From positions 253,621,228 through 253,685,227 of the forward strand of contig CM030358.1 in NCBI GenBank assembly GCA_017893485.1: 64,000 bases of DNA, in the 5' to 3' direction. Position numbers and translations under genes: made by a program. Every line of letters begins with the position of its first letter. The stretch's first letter is position 1. The notes under the pieces are model-generated. The model did no database searches. It was not told the origin of the DNA and was given only the letters and a program-made list of their open reading frames with translations. Source of the DNA: Hemerocallis citrina (taxonomy: Eukaryota; Streptophyta; Magnoliopsida; Asparagales; Asphodelaceae). This document shows positions 41,263 through 51,675 of the stretch, in pieces.

Positions 41263-43003
41263 ATGCCTCCCAGAAAAGTAAGATCCAGAGGGTCCAACCG
41301 TGGACCCAATCCCGTCGATCAGCAACAGAAACTCCCCATCCAACCCGCTCAGCAGCAGGGGCAACTTCCTCTACAAGCTGAGGACCCTCTCCAGCAGGAC
41401 CAGCCTCCTCTTCAGAATCAGCAACCTCCTAAGGGTCCCTCTGGTCCTCAAAATGCCGGTGCAGGGACCTCGTTTCCCAACCCGCAGAAACAACCTCTCC
41501 ATCAGGACCGCGTCTCAATACACAATGCCTCTACGGATTCCATGGCCTCCCACAATTCCCGAGCTTCCGACCTTCGCAATACCATCCTCAATCGGCAGAA
41601 AGATGAGGATCTTCGCCGCCGTCTGGATGAAAAGCGGGCCCGAGAAGGAGACTCCCGCCAACAACGTCCGGATGAGCGATTTCCTCACCGCCGAGACTGC
41701 AGAAGGTCCCCTACCCGAAGAGGGCGTAGAGAGTCCCCCGAGCATCACAGGAGAAGACCCCATTCCCCTGCCGGTCGGCAACATCCGAAGAACGATGAGG
41801 CACCCATCACTCGTGCCGAGTTCCAGCAATTCCAAGCAACGGTGTTGCAAGCTCTCAACCTACGACCCAACAACAATAATATCCAAAGGGTTCCTACTCT
41901 CCCACGGGTCCAAAGTCCTCACCATCGGTCCATAACTTCTCCTCCGGCTTCTAACCACCAACAGCATATTCCTAGTCCTTGCCGCTTCCAGGGTTACCGT
42001 CGCCATAGTCCCCACTCCCCTTCCTATGAAGACGAGTCCGGAGGCTGGTTTGACTACCTTCAGAGGGACGATGCTCTCTACCACCGTCTCCACGAGATGG
42101 AGAGGCGCATCGGCCGAATAGACAAGGATGAGGAGTTAAGAGGAAGAACCATCCGCCCGAGTAGACCTCTCTTCTCCCGAACCATCATGGAGGCCCCTAT
42201 CCCAAGAGGTTTCAAAACCCCGCAGTTCGAAACTTACTCGGGGGAGTCAAACCCCGTGGACCACATCGAAAGCTTTAAAACTCTCATGCTAATCGACCAG
42301 GCTTCCGATGCCTTGCTGTGCAAGACCTTCCCCGCCACTCTTAGGGGTTCGGCTTGGGAATGGTACTCCCGCCTCGCCCCATGCTCCATATTCTCCTTCG
42401 AACAGTTTGAGACCCTCTTCATCACTCATTTTGTGAGTAGCAGACGCACGGAAAAGACCAGCATCTCGTTACTCCAGCTCCGCCAGGAGAAGGGAGAGAA
42501 GTTGAGAGACTACGTGAGGAGGTTCACTGCAGAGGTAAGATCCATCTCCTCCCTCGACCAGTCAGTTGCGGCGGCCGCCTTCCAATCAAATGTCCTCAAC
42601 TCTAACCTTCGCTCCTCCCTCGCCAAGAAGCCCCCGCATAACTTTGCCGGCCTCCTTCTTAGGAGCGAGAAGTACATTGGGGCCGAAGAAGCCGAATATC
42701 TCACGGGCTTCGGAGGGTCTACCTCCGGGACAAAAAGAAAGGCAACTAAAGAAGAAGGAGCAAAGAAGCTCCAGAAAGACAATGGCGGGCAGCGCCGACC
42801 TCCTCCCAGATTTGAAAAGTTCACTTCCCTTAACGCCAACATTTCTACCATTCTCATGGAAGTCGAGAAGGAGGGGGTGATACCTCTTGCGCCAAAAATG
42901 AACACCCCTGGCAAGAAGAGGGACAAAGAGAAGTGGTGCTGCTATCACCGGGACCATGGCCACGACACCAATGATTGTCGGGCCCTGAAGAACGAGATAG
43001 AAG
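41263..43003 (+). pseudogene. Tat-lineage gag, split by the Tekay insertion
   Basis: A frame open for 580 codons up to the insertion. Residues 1-190 are basic, Gln/Pro/Arg-rich. The retrotransposon Gag core spans about 325-480 (FETYSGESNPVDHIESFKTL, GSAWEWYSRLAP, QEKGEKLRDYVRRF). A zinc motif CCYHRDHGHDTNDC with the downstream helix RALKNEIE is at about 560-580, as in Tat/Retand Gag. At 43,004 the Tekay LTR begins. The reading frame continues after the duplication at 55,120 with residues expected next (ALIQRG), so the gene was intact at this point when interrupted. It can no longer be translated as one protein. Confidence 0.9.
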
Positions 43004-43047
43004 TGTAATACCCTGATTTTTCAATAAATGAGAAATTATTTATTTTG

Positions 43048-43376
43048 CACGTGTTGTGCACGTGCAATATATTGTTGGATTATTTTATCATGGTGAGTAT
43101 GTTTAAATATATTTTTCTCAAATTATTTTAGTACAAAAGCCTTCTTTAAAAGCCTTATTTGATTTAACTAAAAAGCCTTTTCTTAAAAAGCCCAAAAGCA
43201 TTTTTATTTTATTTATTTTTATAAATTATTTTGGCCCAAAAAGAAAGCCTATGAATTAATTTATTTTTATTAAACTTGTCATGTAGAAGACTTTTTTTAA
43301 ACAAAATTATTTTTATACAATTTTAGAATGTACAAATTTGGCCTAGTTGCATGCACGTGCACTACACGTACACGTG
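43048..43376 (+). promoter_or_regulatory. Four CACGTG G-boxes in U3 of the Tekay LTR
   Basis: CACGTG occurs at 43,048-43,053, 43,059-43,064, 43,354-43,359 and 43,371-43,376, each within larger GCACGTGC-type palindromes. G-boxes bind plant bZIP and bHLH factors (light, abscisic acid, stress). Identical copies lie 8,672 bp downstream in the 3' LTR. A regulatory role is inference. Confidence 0.6.
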
Positions 43377-43561
43377 CATTGCACACTCTATTTTTTGGGC
43401 CGGTAGCATTCTTTTTGGAGGGAGAGTTGAAATTTTGGGTGTGGAGAACATGGGGGTAGTTTCAAGGAGGTGGGTAGTTTTCCTAACTCCTACTTGAATC
43501 TAAGCCCTTCATTTTGCAACCACCAAGATGATCTTAGCCCTCCATTTTCCTCATTTTTTAG

Positions 43562-43569
43562 TATAAATA
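43562..43569 (+). promoter_or_regulatory. TATA box of the Tekay LTR promoter
   Basis: TATAAATA followed by a C/T-rich stretch, a good match to plant core promoters; transcription would start around 43,595. The 3' LTR copy is at 52,234-52,241. Confidence 0.75.
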
Positions 43570-44659
43570 CCCCCCTTTCTCATGGCTAATTTTCATATGC
43601 AAAGTGTAATTTCTAAAGCTATACTAATATATTGTGAGAGTTATAAAAAATAAGAGTTGTGTGGGTTGTATTGCTTGGAGTGGCCGGCACCATCAAGAGC
43701 ATTCGGCTAGGAAGCTTTCGGCCAAGGAGGAGAAGTATTCGGCATTTGGTTGGAGGCTTGGAGTGGTGCATTCTTTTGGCTAGGAGGAGGTGTTCTCATC
43801 TACTTGATTGCTTTTGTTGTGTTTCTCTCCAATTGAGGTGGGTAAAATATTTCATGTTTCTAATATAGGGTTCATGCTAGTATATTGATGACACTATACA
43901 TGGAAAATACCAATAAGAGACCACTTTAATTAAAAAGTTAGTATGTGAATGGCTTAGAATGGTGTGGTAAATTGTGTATGTAAATTGTTTGCATGAAATT
44001 ATACCATATGAAGCACTTTCTATGATTATCTAGTTAATTGAACAATGATGCAATGTGACTAGCATGATGTGTGAAAGTCTTTTATTAATTACTTGCAAAT
44101 TGTGTGGTTGAAACATGAAAATTGAGAAAGACATTAACACTATGGGAATTGAATAGAAAAGTATATTAAATACTTCGAATCCATGTGTAGAAGTGGCATG
44201 AATGAACCAAGGAATTGCTTGTTGTCATCATATTAGAAATGTACCAAAAATTAGAAATTGTTGAGTTTCACCTATTCATGTGCTATATGAATTCTTTTGC
44301 TAGTATGAGTATGGGAAAATCCAAAGTTGTATTGTGTTGTGAATGTAGAATAATAACCAGTAATTTATCATGAAAAACTTTGGGATAAAAGAGGGATTAG
44401 AAGAACAATCGATTATTTTCAATGTCGAAAAATAAAAGATTTGCTAGTTTTAATTAAAATAATTAATTTGGGTGGAGAAAAATGTGTTTTTAGTACAAAA
44501 ATTTATTTTACAATTACTGTTTTGAAGATGGAATAAAGAAGCTTAAATCTGGAATTTTTCAGTAGTTTATTTGAAGGCAATATGAATCAATTGTTGAACA
44601 TCGAGTTAATTTCAAAACAAACAGTGGGAATATGAGTTAAATGGGTTTTAAGTCCACAC

Positions 44660-44925
44660 TGTGACAACCTGAGCCAGTGGCTCAGGCGGTCGGTGGCGCT
44701 GTTCGGTTTCCCTGAGCGGTGTGGTTCGAATCCGGGTCTCACCAAAATTTTTTAAGTACTGTGTATATATGTATATATCAGCGAAGAGATGGCATATGTA
44801 CTTAGCGCATCCTCTTCTAGTCGCTAGCACCGATCGGCCTATCGGCGGGTGCTCTGGCCTTCTTCTCTATTGTGCTGGGTTCGAATCTTTCCCCTAGCAC
44901 TTAGGGAAAAATATTTTTTTATGAG
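44660..44925 (+). repeat. tRNA-derived SINE-like sequence inside the Tekay LTR
   Basis: A box-A-like AGTGGCTCAGGCGG (about 44,676-44,690) is followed 33-35 bp later by a perfect box B, GGTTCGAATCC (44,723-44,733), and GGGTCTCACCA. A second GGTTCGAATC lies at 44,878-44,887. The stretch ends in an A/T-rich run (AAAAATATTTTTTT). Such A and B boxes are RNA polymerase III promoter elements of tRNA-related SINEs. It does not fold as a normal tRNA gene. A copy is present in the 3' LTR at 53,332-53,597. Confidence 0.6.
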
Positions 44926-45647
44926 ATTTTGATGTCCAAAAAAATATAAGAAAAATATGGTAATTTTCATAAAAATACAAGGAATTTTATGGGATTGGTT
45001 TGGATATTATTTGAAGAAAATAAAATGTAGTTTGTGAACAAATGGCATATTAAAGCTATGGTTCTAAGACACATACTCATGGTTAGTTTCAAATTTATAA
45101 AGAGTTATTAAAATGATTATTAGAAAGTTTTTGACACAAAAGAATTTGTGGTGTGACATGATATTATAATCTTTACTTGAAGATATGGTGTAAAATATGA
45201 AGTACGAATGTATGTTTATAAGGTGCATGAGTCCATTGTATGATGATGGAGTTTAGAAACTTTGTTGATGAAATTGTTGGACTTGAATATGAATTTTGAG
45301 TTATAAGTATTCACCATGGATTTGTGAACCAATGAAATTATGAATAAGAAAGAATATGAAATTGTGACATGAAAGTGGTTATGACTTAAAGATTGTGAAA
45401 TGGAATTTGAAATAGAGTAGCTAAGTCTCCCCGGCATTGAGAAAGATGAATTGAATTGAAATTAGACCAAGGTTGGTCATGTTGAAACAAAGGAATAAGT
45501 CCGGATGATGGAGAGGCTAACTCTAGTGATTATTTTGTTCATGATTTTTATATAAAACTAAGGACTAGTACATAGTGGAGATGTGATGAAAGTAGAAGAA
45601 AAACACGAGTATGAGGGCCAACGGATAGCGGTGTGAGAGCGATTCAC

Positions 45648-45817
45648 AGGTTGCCTGCTTGATGCGTCAAGACAGTGCGTGGGCGCTACTCCGGAATTAT
45701 CGTCCCGGTGGCGACGCTCGTGGGATGTTCGAGTGGCTATGGGTGGTGCCATTGTTCCATGGCGGAGGCTGAATTGTCCATAGGTTGCCTGCTCGATGCG
45801 TCGTGACAGTGCGTGGG
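45648..45817 (+). repeat. 36-bp direct repeat in the Tekay LTR
   Basis: AGGTTGCCTGCTTGATGCGT and the following 16 bases (45,648-45,683) recur with three changes at 45,782-45,817. The intervening segment is GC-rich compared with the rest of the LTR. The 3' LTR copies are at 54,320-54,355 and 54,454-54,489. Confidence 0.85.
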
Positions 45818-46445
45818 ATTCCCCTCCAGGCTGCCTGGACATGGGCTCATAGATCATAGGACATCTAAGACACTACCGTAGTTACAGTAGTAGTTAAGGC
45901 ATAACGGGGGATTGAACCCTATCAAGATGAAGAACGAATAAGGGCTTGCCCTCGGACCTATGTAGTATGGGATGCATAGAATCCGAACAAGTGTGCATTA
46001 GTGTCATGTAACATAATTAACTGTATTAAGGACTAAGTGCACAATCACAACACGACATCGATAGGGTAGTCCCTTTAGTTTGAATGTGACAAGTTTGTGT
46101 TTGCTAAATATGAAATGTTAAGTTATACTATTTCCGGCAAGCGAGGACGGCCGTGTATAATGATCGTCGGTTGAATAAACTGACGTACCCACAGTCTAAC
46201 ATGCAGGTAAATGTCATGCTAAAGATTAAAGAGGATTTGGATGCTTAAAGATTTTATCAAGCTGTTGTACTTGTATTTAATTGTTGTATTTTACTTCCGC
46301 TGTGCAAAAGAAAGATGTAATTATGATGTAATCTCTGATGTATGATGAAAAGTTTTTATTTCCCTGTAAAAGTGTACTAAGAAAGTGAAAAGATCCTGTA
46401 GAACATCTCGAATTCAGTGTATTTGGGATTCGGGGCGTTACAGAG

Positions 46446-46463
46446 TGGTATCAGAGCCAGGTT
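46446..46463 (+). promoter_or_regulatory. Tekay primer-binding site (initiator methionine tRNA)
   Basis: TGGTATCAGAGCCAGGTT starts three bases after the 5' LTR. It is complementary to the 3' end of plant initiator methionine tRNA, the usual primer of Tekay and many copia elements. Confidence 0.95.
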
Positions 46464-46611
46464 TTCTACACTTTCACACTTGTACAAATTTATAGGGAAC
46501 GACACCCTAGTAGTGGACATTAGAGTGTGTGTTTGAATCTAGAGATTTAAATGTAAGTGACTTACATTTGTGTTGCTCTAAGATTTGTGATTTCTCCTCC
46601 CTATTTCTAAG

Positions 46612-47037
46612 ATGGCTGATCACTTCGACCCTGCTGGAGGCGACGACTGGCACATTATTGAGGAAGAGTACCATCCTGGACAGGCAGATTCCGAGGACGA
46701 GTACTACCCTGGACAGGCTGATTCTGATGATGAGGAGTACCCTGAATCCCGAGAGATCACCCCACCTCCGGATTCATCTGATGATTCTTCTTCCGACGAA
46801 GAGGAAGTACCAGTTCCAAGTGGTCTTGTGGCTTCTCTTCAGAGGCAAGTGGAAACCCTGAAGGAGAGAGTTGGATTATTAGAGGCGCAGCTGGAGAAGC
46901 GGAAGGCTGACTATTCTGTTCTTAGCCATCGGATTTGGGAACTTGAGAAGAAAAAGAACCTAACTGATGTGCTGAAGGATGAGGTTGATGAACTGCGGGA
47001 AGAGCTTCGAGCAGCGAAGAGGACCCGTAGGAGTTAG
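46612..47037 (+). CDS. Extra leader ORF of the Tekay element: acidic, coiled-coil protein
   Basis: An open frame of 141 residues lies between the primer site and gag. Residues 1-75 are strongly acidic, with an internal repeat of YHPGQADSEDE / YYPGQADSDDEE and a Ser/Asp run. Residues about 76-130 show regular heptads (LQRQVETLKERVGLLEAQLE...) typical of a coiled coil, and the end is basic (AAKRTRRS). I do not recognise a family. Standard Tekay elements are described with gag-pol only, so this is an additional gene. Its frame differs from gag, from which it is separated by 146 bp. Possible roles are nucleic-acid chaperone, Gag partner or oligomeric regulator; all are guesses. The ATG at 46,612 is the first of the frame. 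Confidence 0.75.
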   Translation: MADHFDPAGGDDWHIIEEEYHPGQADSEDEYYPGQADSDDEEYPESREITPPPDSSDDSSSDEEEVPVPSGLVASLQRQVETLKERVGLLEAQLEKRKADYSVLSHRIWELEKKKNLTDVLKDEVDELREELRAAKRTRRS

Positions 47038-47183
47038 AGTGTTGTGGCTTCTGTTTTCTTTCATTCTGATGTTTAGAGATGTTTTTAAATTCGAATGTAT
47101 AAACTTTTGGAATTCAATGAAATGGAAGTTGGTTTAAATTCTTGTTATATACTTCGAATTTGACGGATCTTTTGCATCAGAAT

Positions 47184-48188
47184 ATGTCGAGAAGAGGAGC
47201 AAGGAATGGGGAAGGTTTGGATCTGGAGACTGAACTTGCTAGAGTCTACCAGACGTTGAATGCTGTGGCTCAGAACCAAGCTAGGGGGCCGGCAAATCCA
47301 GTGCCCGAGGCGATAAAGCTGGTGGAATCATTCAAGAGAATGAAACCACCCGTATTCGAGGGAAAGTCGGATCCAGATTCGGCTGACAACTGGATACGGC
47401 AAGTGGAGACCATCTTCGAGGTGTTGGAAACACCGAAGGGTAGCAAGGTCAAGTTGGCAACCTTGCAGCTGGAGAAGGATGCAGCAGTTTGGTGGCAATC
47501 TGTGAAGAGGACCATGGGAGGTCTGTTGTTGGGCTGGGAGGAATTTTTGGAGGAGTTCCGCAGCCATTATTTCCCCTCCGACGTCCAGGAGAAGAAGGCG
47601 ATGGAGTTCCTGTCGCTTCAGCAAGGCAGCATGTCAGTGAGAGCCTATGAGACCAAGTTCACTCAGCTCTCCAGGTATGCTCCAGAACTGGTGGCGGATG
47701 AGGCCAAGAAAGCTCGCAAGTTCGAGCATGGTCTGAGGCCTAGCTTGAGATCTCGTATGATACCCCTTGGTATCAGGAGATTCGATAAGCTGGTCAAGAG
47801 GGCGGCAGCGACGGAGGCAGATATGGAGCAGTTCCATGTTGTTCAGAACAGGAGGAACAACTGGCAGTCTGGTAAGAGGCCTGCACATTCGGGGAGTTTC
47901 AGGGGGCAACCATCTGCTCAGAGGTTCAAACCGACAGGGGCGAACGCTGTGAGTGTGGCTGGGAGGCCTGGAGGCAATGTGGTGAGACCTTCTGCGGTGA
48001 CTTGCTTTAACTGTGGGGAAGCGGGACACTACCGATCTCATTGTCCCAAACTTCAGCGCAGTAATAGCGGCGCACCAACGCAGCAGGCTGGGAAGAGGCC
48101 GTACCAATCAGGGCGAGTATTTGCCTTGACAGAAGCTGATGCTGAGGAGGCGGATCAGGTCATCTCTGGTACGAGGGCTGGTGTTTAG
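47184..48188 (+). CDS. gag: Tekay Gag (capsid and nucleocapsid)
   Basis: The likely start is the ATG at 47,184 ([11 protein letters not shown]), giving 334 residues; the frame is open further upstream to 47,142 but that ATG lacks support. The Gag core is at about 55-210 ([65 protein letters not shown]). A CCHC zinc knuckle, [14 protein letters not shown], is at about residue 273. It forms virus-like particles that package the RNA. The last residues before the stop (TRAGV) come from the candidate intron at 48,169-48,256; without splicing the frame ends at 48,188 and yields Gag alone. No disabling change is seen. Confidence 0.93.
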   Translation: MSRRGARNGEGLDLETELARVYQTLNAVAQNQARGPANPVPEAIKLVESFKRMKPPVFEGKSDPDSADNWIRQVETIFEVLETPKGSKVKLATLQLEKDAAVWWQSVKRTMGGLLLGWEEFLEEFRSHYFPSDVQEKKAMEFLSLQQGSMSVRAYETKFTQLSRYAPELVADEAKKARKFEHGLRPSLRSRMIPLGIRRFDKLVKRAAATEADMEQFHVVQNRRNNWQSGKRPAHSGSFRGQPSAQRFKPTGANAVSVAGRPGGNVVRPSAVTCFNCGEAGHYRSHCPKLQRSNSGAPTQQAGKRPYQSGRVFALTEADAEEADQVISGTRAGV

Positions 48189-48256
48189 GGTCTTTTGTCA
48201 TTTCCTTTCCCTTTGTTTAGTGAGGCTGTTATGTAACGATGTATATTATGTAACAG
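48169..48256 (+). other. Candidate spliceosomal intron at the gag/pol junction (88 nt)
   Basis: The segment starts GTACGAGG and ends ATTATGTAACAG, with a T-rich middle (CTTTTGTCATTTCC). It contains the gag stop codon (48,186-48,188). Gag is read in one frame and pol in another. Removing exactly 88 nt (29 codons plus one base) joins ...VISG to [16 protein letters not shown] in one frame, matching the uninterrupted Gag-protease junction usual in Tekay polyproteins. The donor is not optimal for plants and the acceptor is acceptable. This is a prediction from sequence, without RNA evidence. Confidence 0.6.
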
Positions 48257-51200
48257 GCGAACTCTATCTTAATGGAATTAAAGCTGTCGTATTGTTTGAT
48301 ACTGGATCCTCTCATACTTTTGTGTCTCCAAAGTTTGCTAAAGTGTTGGGAGTTGAACCGAAGATTTTCCCAGGCAAGATCTTATCAGTAGCTACTCCGT
48401 CAGGGGAAACTTTAACCACTGATCGGTATTATGCTGATTGCGAGATTGTGATTGGGGATAGAATCTTTGGCATTGATCTGATCGAACTGACTATCTTGGG
48501 AGTCGATGTTATCATTGGCATTGATTGGATGTCGGTGTACAGTGCAAGCATCGAGTGTAAGACCAAGACGGTGACAGTGAAGGCTCCAGGTGGACCTGAA
48601 GTCGTGTTCCAAGGGAAGCGGAAGTGTTCTAAGCTGGTGGCTACTATCCGCAAGGAAGAGACTCCTGTGGAAGTGCAAGGGATTCCTGTGGTTCGGGACT
48701 ATCCGACTGTGTTCTTGGAAGATTTTCCTGGGTTACCTCCGCATCGTGATGTAGAGTTCAGCATCACTGTTCAACCGGGAAGTGCACCCATTTCTAAGGC
48801 ACCTTATAGGATGGCTCCAGTGGAACAGGATGAGGTGAAACGGCAGATTGAGGAACTATTGGGAAAAGGCTTTATTCAACCTAGTGCGTCACCTTGGGGA
48901 GCACCAGTGCTTTTGGTAAAGAAGAAGGATGGATCGATGAGAATGTGCATCGATTACCGAGAGCTGAATAAGGTCACTGTTCAGAATAAGTATCCGATTC
49001 CTCGAATTGATGACTTGTTCGATCGTCTACAAGGAGCAGCTGTATTCTCCAAAATTGATCTTCGATCAGGTTACCACCAAGTTCGAGTGAAAGCTGAAGA
49101 TGTGCATAAGACTGCATTTAGAACTCGGCATGGGCATTACGAATTCTTAGTTATGCCATTCGGAGTGACGAATGCACCTGCAATCTTCATGGACTTGATG
49201 AACAGAGTTCTGAGGCCGTTTATTGATTCTTTCGTCGTGGTGTTTATCGACGATATTCTCGTGTACTCCAAGTCTGAGGAGGAGCACACTGAGCATCTGG
49301 CAGCGGTGTTGCAGAAGTTGGAAGAGCAGCAGTTGTATGCCAAGTTATCCAAGTGTGATTTCTGGAAATCTGAAGTGGCATTCCTAGGTCACATCCTTTC
49401 TAAGGAGGGAGTGGCAACTGATCCTCAGAAGATAGAGGCAGTGAGAGACTGGGCAAGGCCGACTACAGTGAAGGAAGTCAGAAGTTTTCTTGGGATGACT
49501 GGGTATTATCGGAGATTCATTCAGGGTTATGCTCAGATAGCTGTACCGCTTACAGGGCTGACCAAGAAGAATGTGAGCTTCAAGTGGACCGAGCAATGTG
49601 AGGCGAGTTTTCAGGAGTTGAAAGATAGACTGACTACTGCACCTATTTTGGCTTTGCCTAGAGCTGGTGTTGAGTATGACGTTTATAGCGATGCTTCACA
49701 TCGGGGGCTTGGTTGTGTCTTAATGCAAGAAGGAAGAGTAATCGCTTATGGGTCTAGGCAACTACGACCACATGAGAAAAATTATCCGACTCATGATCTG
49801 GAGTTGGCTGCGATTATTTTTGCTTTGAAGCAATGGAGGCACTACGTGTACGGTGAGAAGCTGAATATGTACACGGATCACAAGAGCTTGAAGTATATAT
49901 ATCAGCAGAGGGATCTCAATCTGAGACAGCGGAGATGGTTGGAAGTGCTCGAAGATATGCGACCTGAGATCAAGTATCATCCTGGAAAAGCTAATGTTGT
50001 GGCTGATGCACTTAGCCGCAAGAGCAGTTTGGCCTGTTTGATTACGACTCAGAGGCATCTGATTGAGGAGCTGGACCGAGCTGGGATTGAGGTTGTCTTG
50101 CAAGGATTGGGAGCATCTTTGGCTCAGTTGAGGCTTCAGCCTACTCTGAATACAAGGATCATTGCAAGTCAGGAGGTTGATGCTGATATTCTGGAGATGA
50201 AGGAGCAGGTCAGTGCTGGCAGGTTGCCCGGTTTTCAGATCAGGGATGGAGTGCTGTGGTTCGGAGACAGGCTGTGCGTTCCAAATCAGGCGGACCTGAA
50301 AGAGAGTATTCTTCAGGAGGCGCATGCTACTCTTCTGTCTGTACATCCTGGGAGTACTAAGATGTACAAGGACATCAAGCAGCATTTCTGGTGGTCAGGT
50401 TTGAAGCGGGATGTGGCTGAATTTGTCGCGAAGTGTGAGGTTTGTCAGCAAGTCAAAGCCGAAAATCAGAGACCCGGAGGTCTATTACAGCCGTTACCTA
50501 TTCCGGAATGGAAGTGGGATAACATCAGTATGGATTTCATCACGGGATTGCCTAAGAGTCCTAAGGGCAATGATGCAATTTGGGTTATAGTCGATCGACT
50601 TACCAAGTCCGCTCACTTTTTGGCGATGAAACTCACTGCTTCGATGGACAAGTTGGCTGAGATGTATGTTGGTGAGATTGTCCGACTTCATGGCGTTCCT
50701 TCGACTATTGTGTCTGATCGAGATGCGCGGTTTACTTCGCATTTCTGGAGGAGTCTTCAGGCAGCTTTGGGTACCAAGACGGATTTCAGCACTGCTTTTC
50801 ATCCGCAAACCGATGGGCAGACCGAGAGAGTCAATCGTATTCTTGAGGATATGCTTCGGTGTTGTATACTAGACTTTGGAGGCAGTTGGGAAAGGCATTT
50901 ACCTTTGGTGGAGTTTGCCTACAACAACAGTTTTCAGGCCAGTATTGGGATGGCGCCGTACGAAGCTCTGTATGGCAGGAAGTGCAGGACTCCTGTGTGC
51001 TGGTATGAAGTAGGGGAGCGTCAGTTGTTTGGTCCTGAGCTTGTGCAACTGACTTCTGAGAAGATTGATCTGATCAGGAAAAGGTTGGTGGAAGCTCAGA
51101 GCAGGCAGAAAAGCTATGCAGACAACCGGAGAAGGGACCTTGAGTTTGAGGTTGGTGACTTCGTCTTTCTGAAGGTATCACCCAGCAAAGGTGTGGTTCG

Positions 51201-51570
51201 TTTTGGCAAAGGCGGGAAGTTAGCCCCGAGGTTTATAGGCCCGTATAAGATATTGAAAAGGATCGGGAAAACTGCTTACCGGCTTGAGTTACCGGAAGAG
51301 TTGTCTCAGGTGCACAATGTCTTTCATGTGTCTATGCTGAGAGGTTATATTCCGGACCCGAGTCATCATTTGCCTGAAGTGCCGGAAGGTTTGCAGTTAG
51401 ACCTGAATTACATCGAGTCTCCTGTTGAGATTGTTGACCGTAGGGAGAAAGTCTTGAGGAATAAGACGATACCGATGGTCAAGGTAGTCTGGAGAAACCA
51501 CTTGGTTGAAGAGGCTACTTGGGAATCTGAGGAGAGGATGTTGAAGGACTATCCTGAGCTTTTTGCTTGA
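48257..51570 (+). CDS. pol: Tekay Pol: protease, reverse transcriptase, RNase H, integrase, chromodomain
   Basis: The frame is open from 48,139, with meaningful similarity from about 48,257. Using residues counted from 48,139: aspartic protease with [10 protein letters not shown] at about 53; reverse transcriptase with [20 protein letters not shown] and the catalytic FIDD (about 368-371); RNase H with [10 protein letters not shown] (about 513). Integrase has the HHCC finger (HPGSTKMY...CEVCQQVK, about 735-775) and the catalytic Asp, Asp, Glu (SMDFITGLP about 797, SDRDARF about 858, GQTERVNR about 893). The C-terminus has [26 protein letters not shown] and a chromodomain-like IVDRREK...[16 protein letters not shown] (about 1087-1143), thought to guide integration. 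No stop or shift is seen. Expression as Gag-Pol would need splicing or a frameshift at the junction. Confidence 0.95.
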
Positions 51571-51662
51571 TTGTATTTTTGTATCTTCTGTTTTGTTGTG
51601 TGTGTTGTATTTTTGTTTGTTTTCCTCGCTCTTGATTGTAGTTCCGGGGACGGAACTATTCT

Positions 51663-51673
51663 AAGGAGGGAGT
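51663..51673 (+). promoter_or_regulatory. Tekay polypurine tract
   Basis: AAGGAGGGAGT lies two bases before the 3' LTR start (TGTAATACC at 51,676), the usual place and composition for priming of plus-strand DNA. Confidence 0.85.
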
Positions 51674-51675
51674 GC

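Larger units (their letters stand above)
43004..46442 (+). repeat. Tekay 5' LTR
   Basis: It starts TGTAATACCCTG and ends GGGGCGTTACA. The early TATA box at 43,562 means that roughly 2.8 kb of the LTR would be R-U5 leader. It also contains G-boxes, a SINE-like segment and a 36-bp direct repeat. Short open frames in it show no family resemblance. Confidence 0.97.

Noticed and set aside
44660..44745. tRNA gene in the LTR (box A and B present)
   Set aside because: The acceptor and anticodon arms do not form, and the sequence is repeated in both LTRs with a SINE-like tail, so it is tRNA-derived repeat DNA.
43659..45857. Short open frames inside the Tekay LTRs (for example 45,558-45,857 minus)
   Set aside because: They occur identically in both LTRs, lack motifs and fall in non-coding leader sequence.
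47142..47183. Gag start at 47,142
   Set aside because: The 14 extra residues are hydrophobic and unlike Gag; ATG at 47,184 begins the basic MSRRG segment normal for Tekay Gag.
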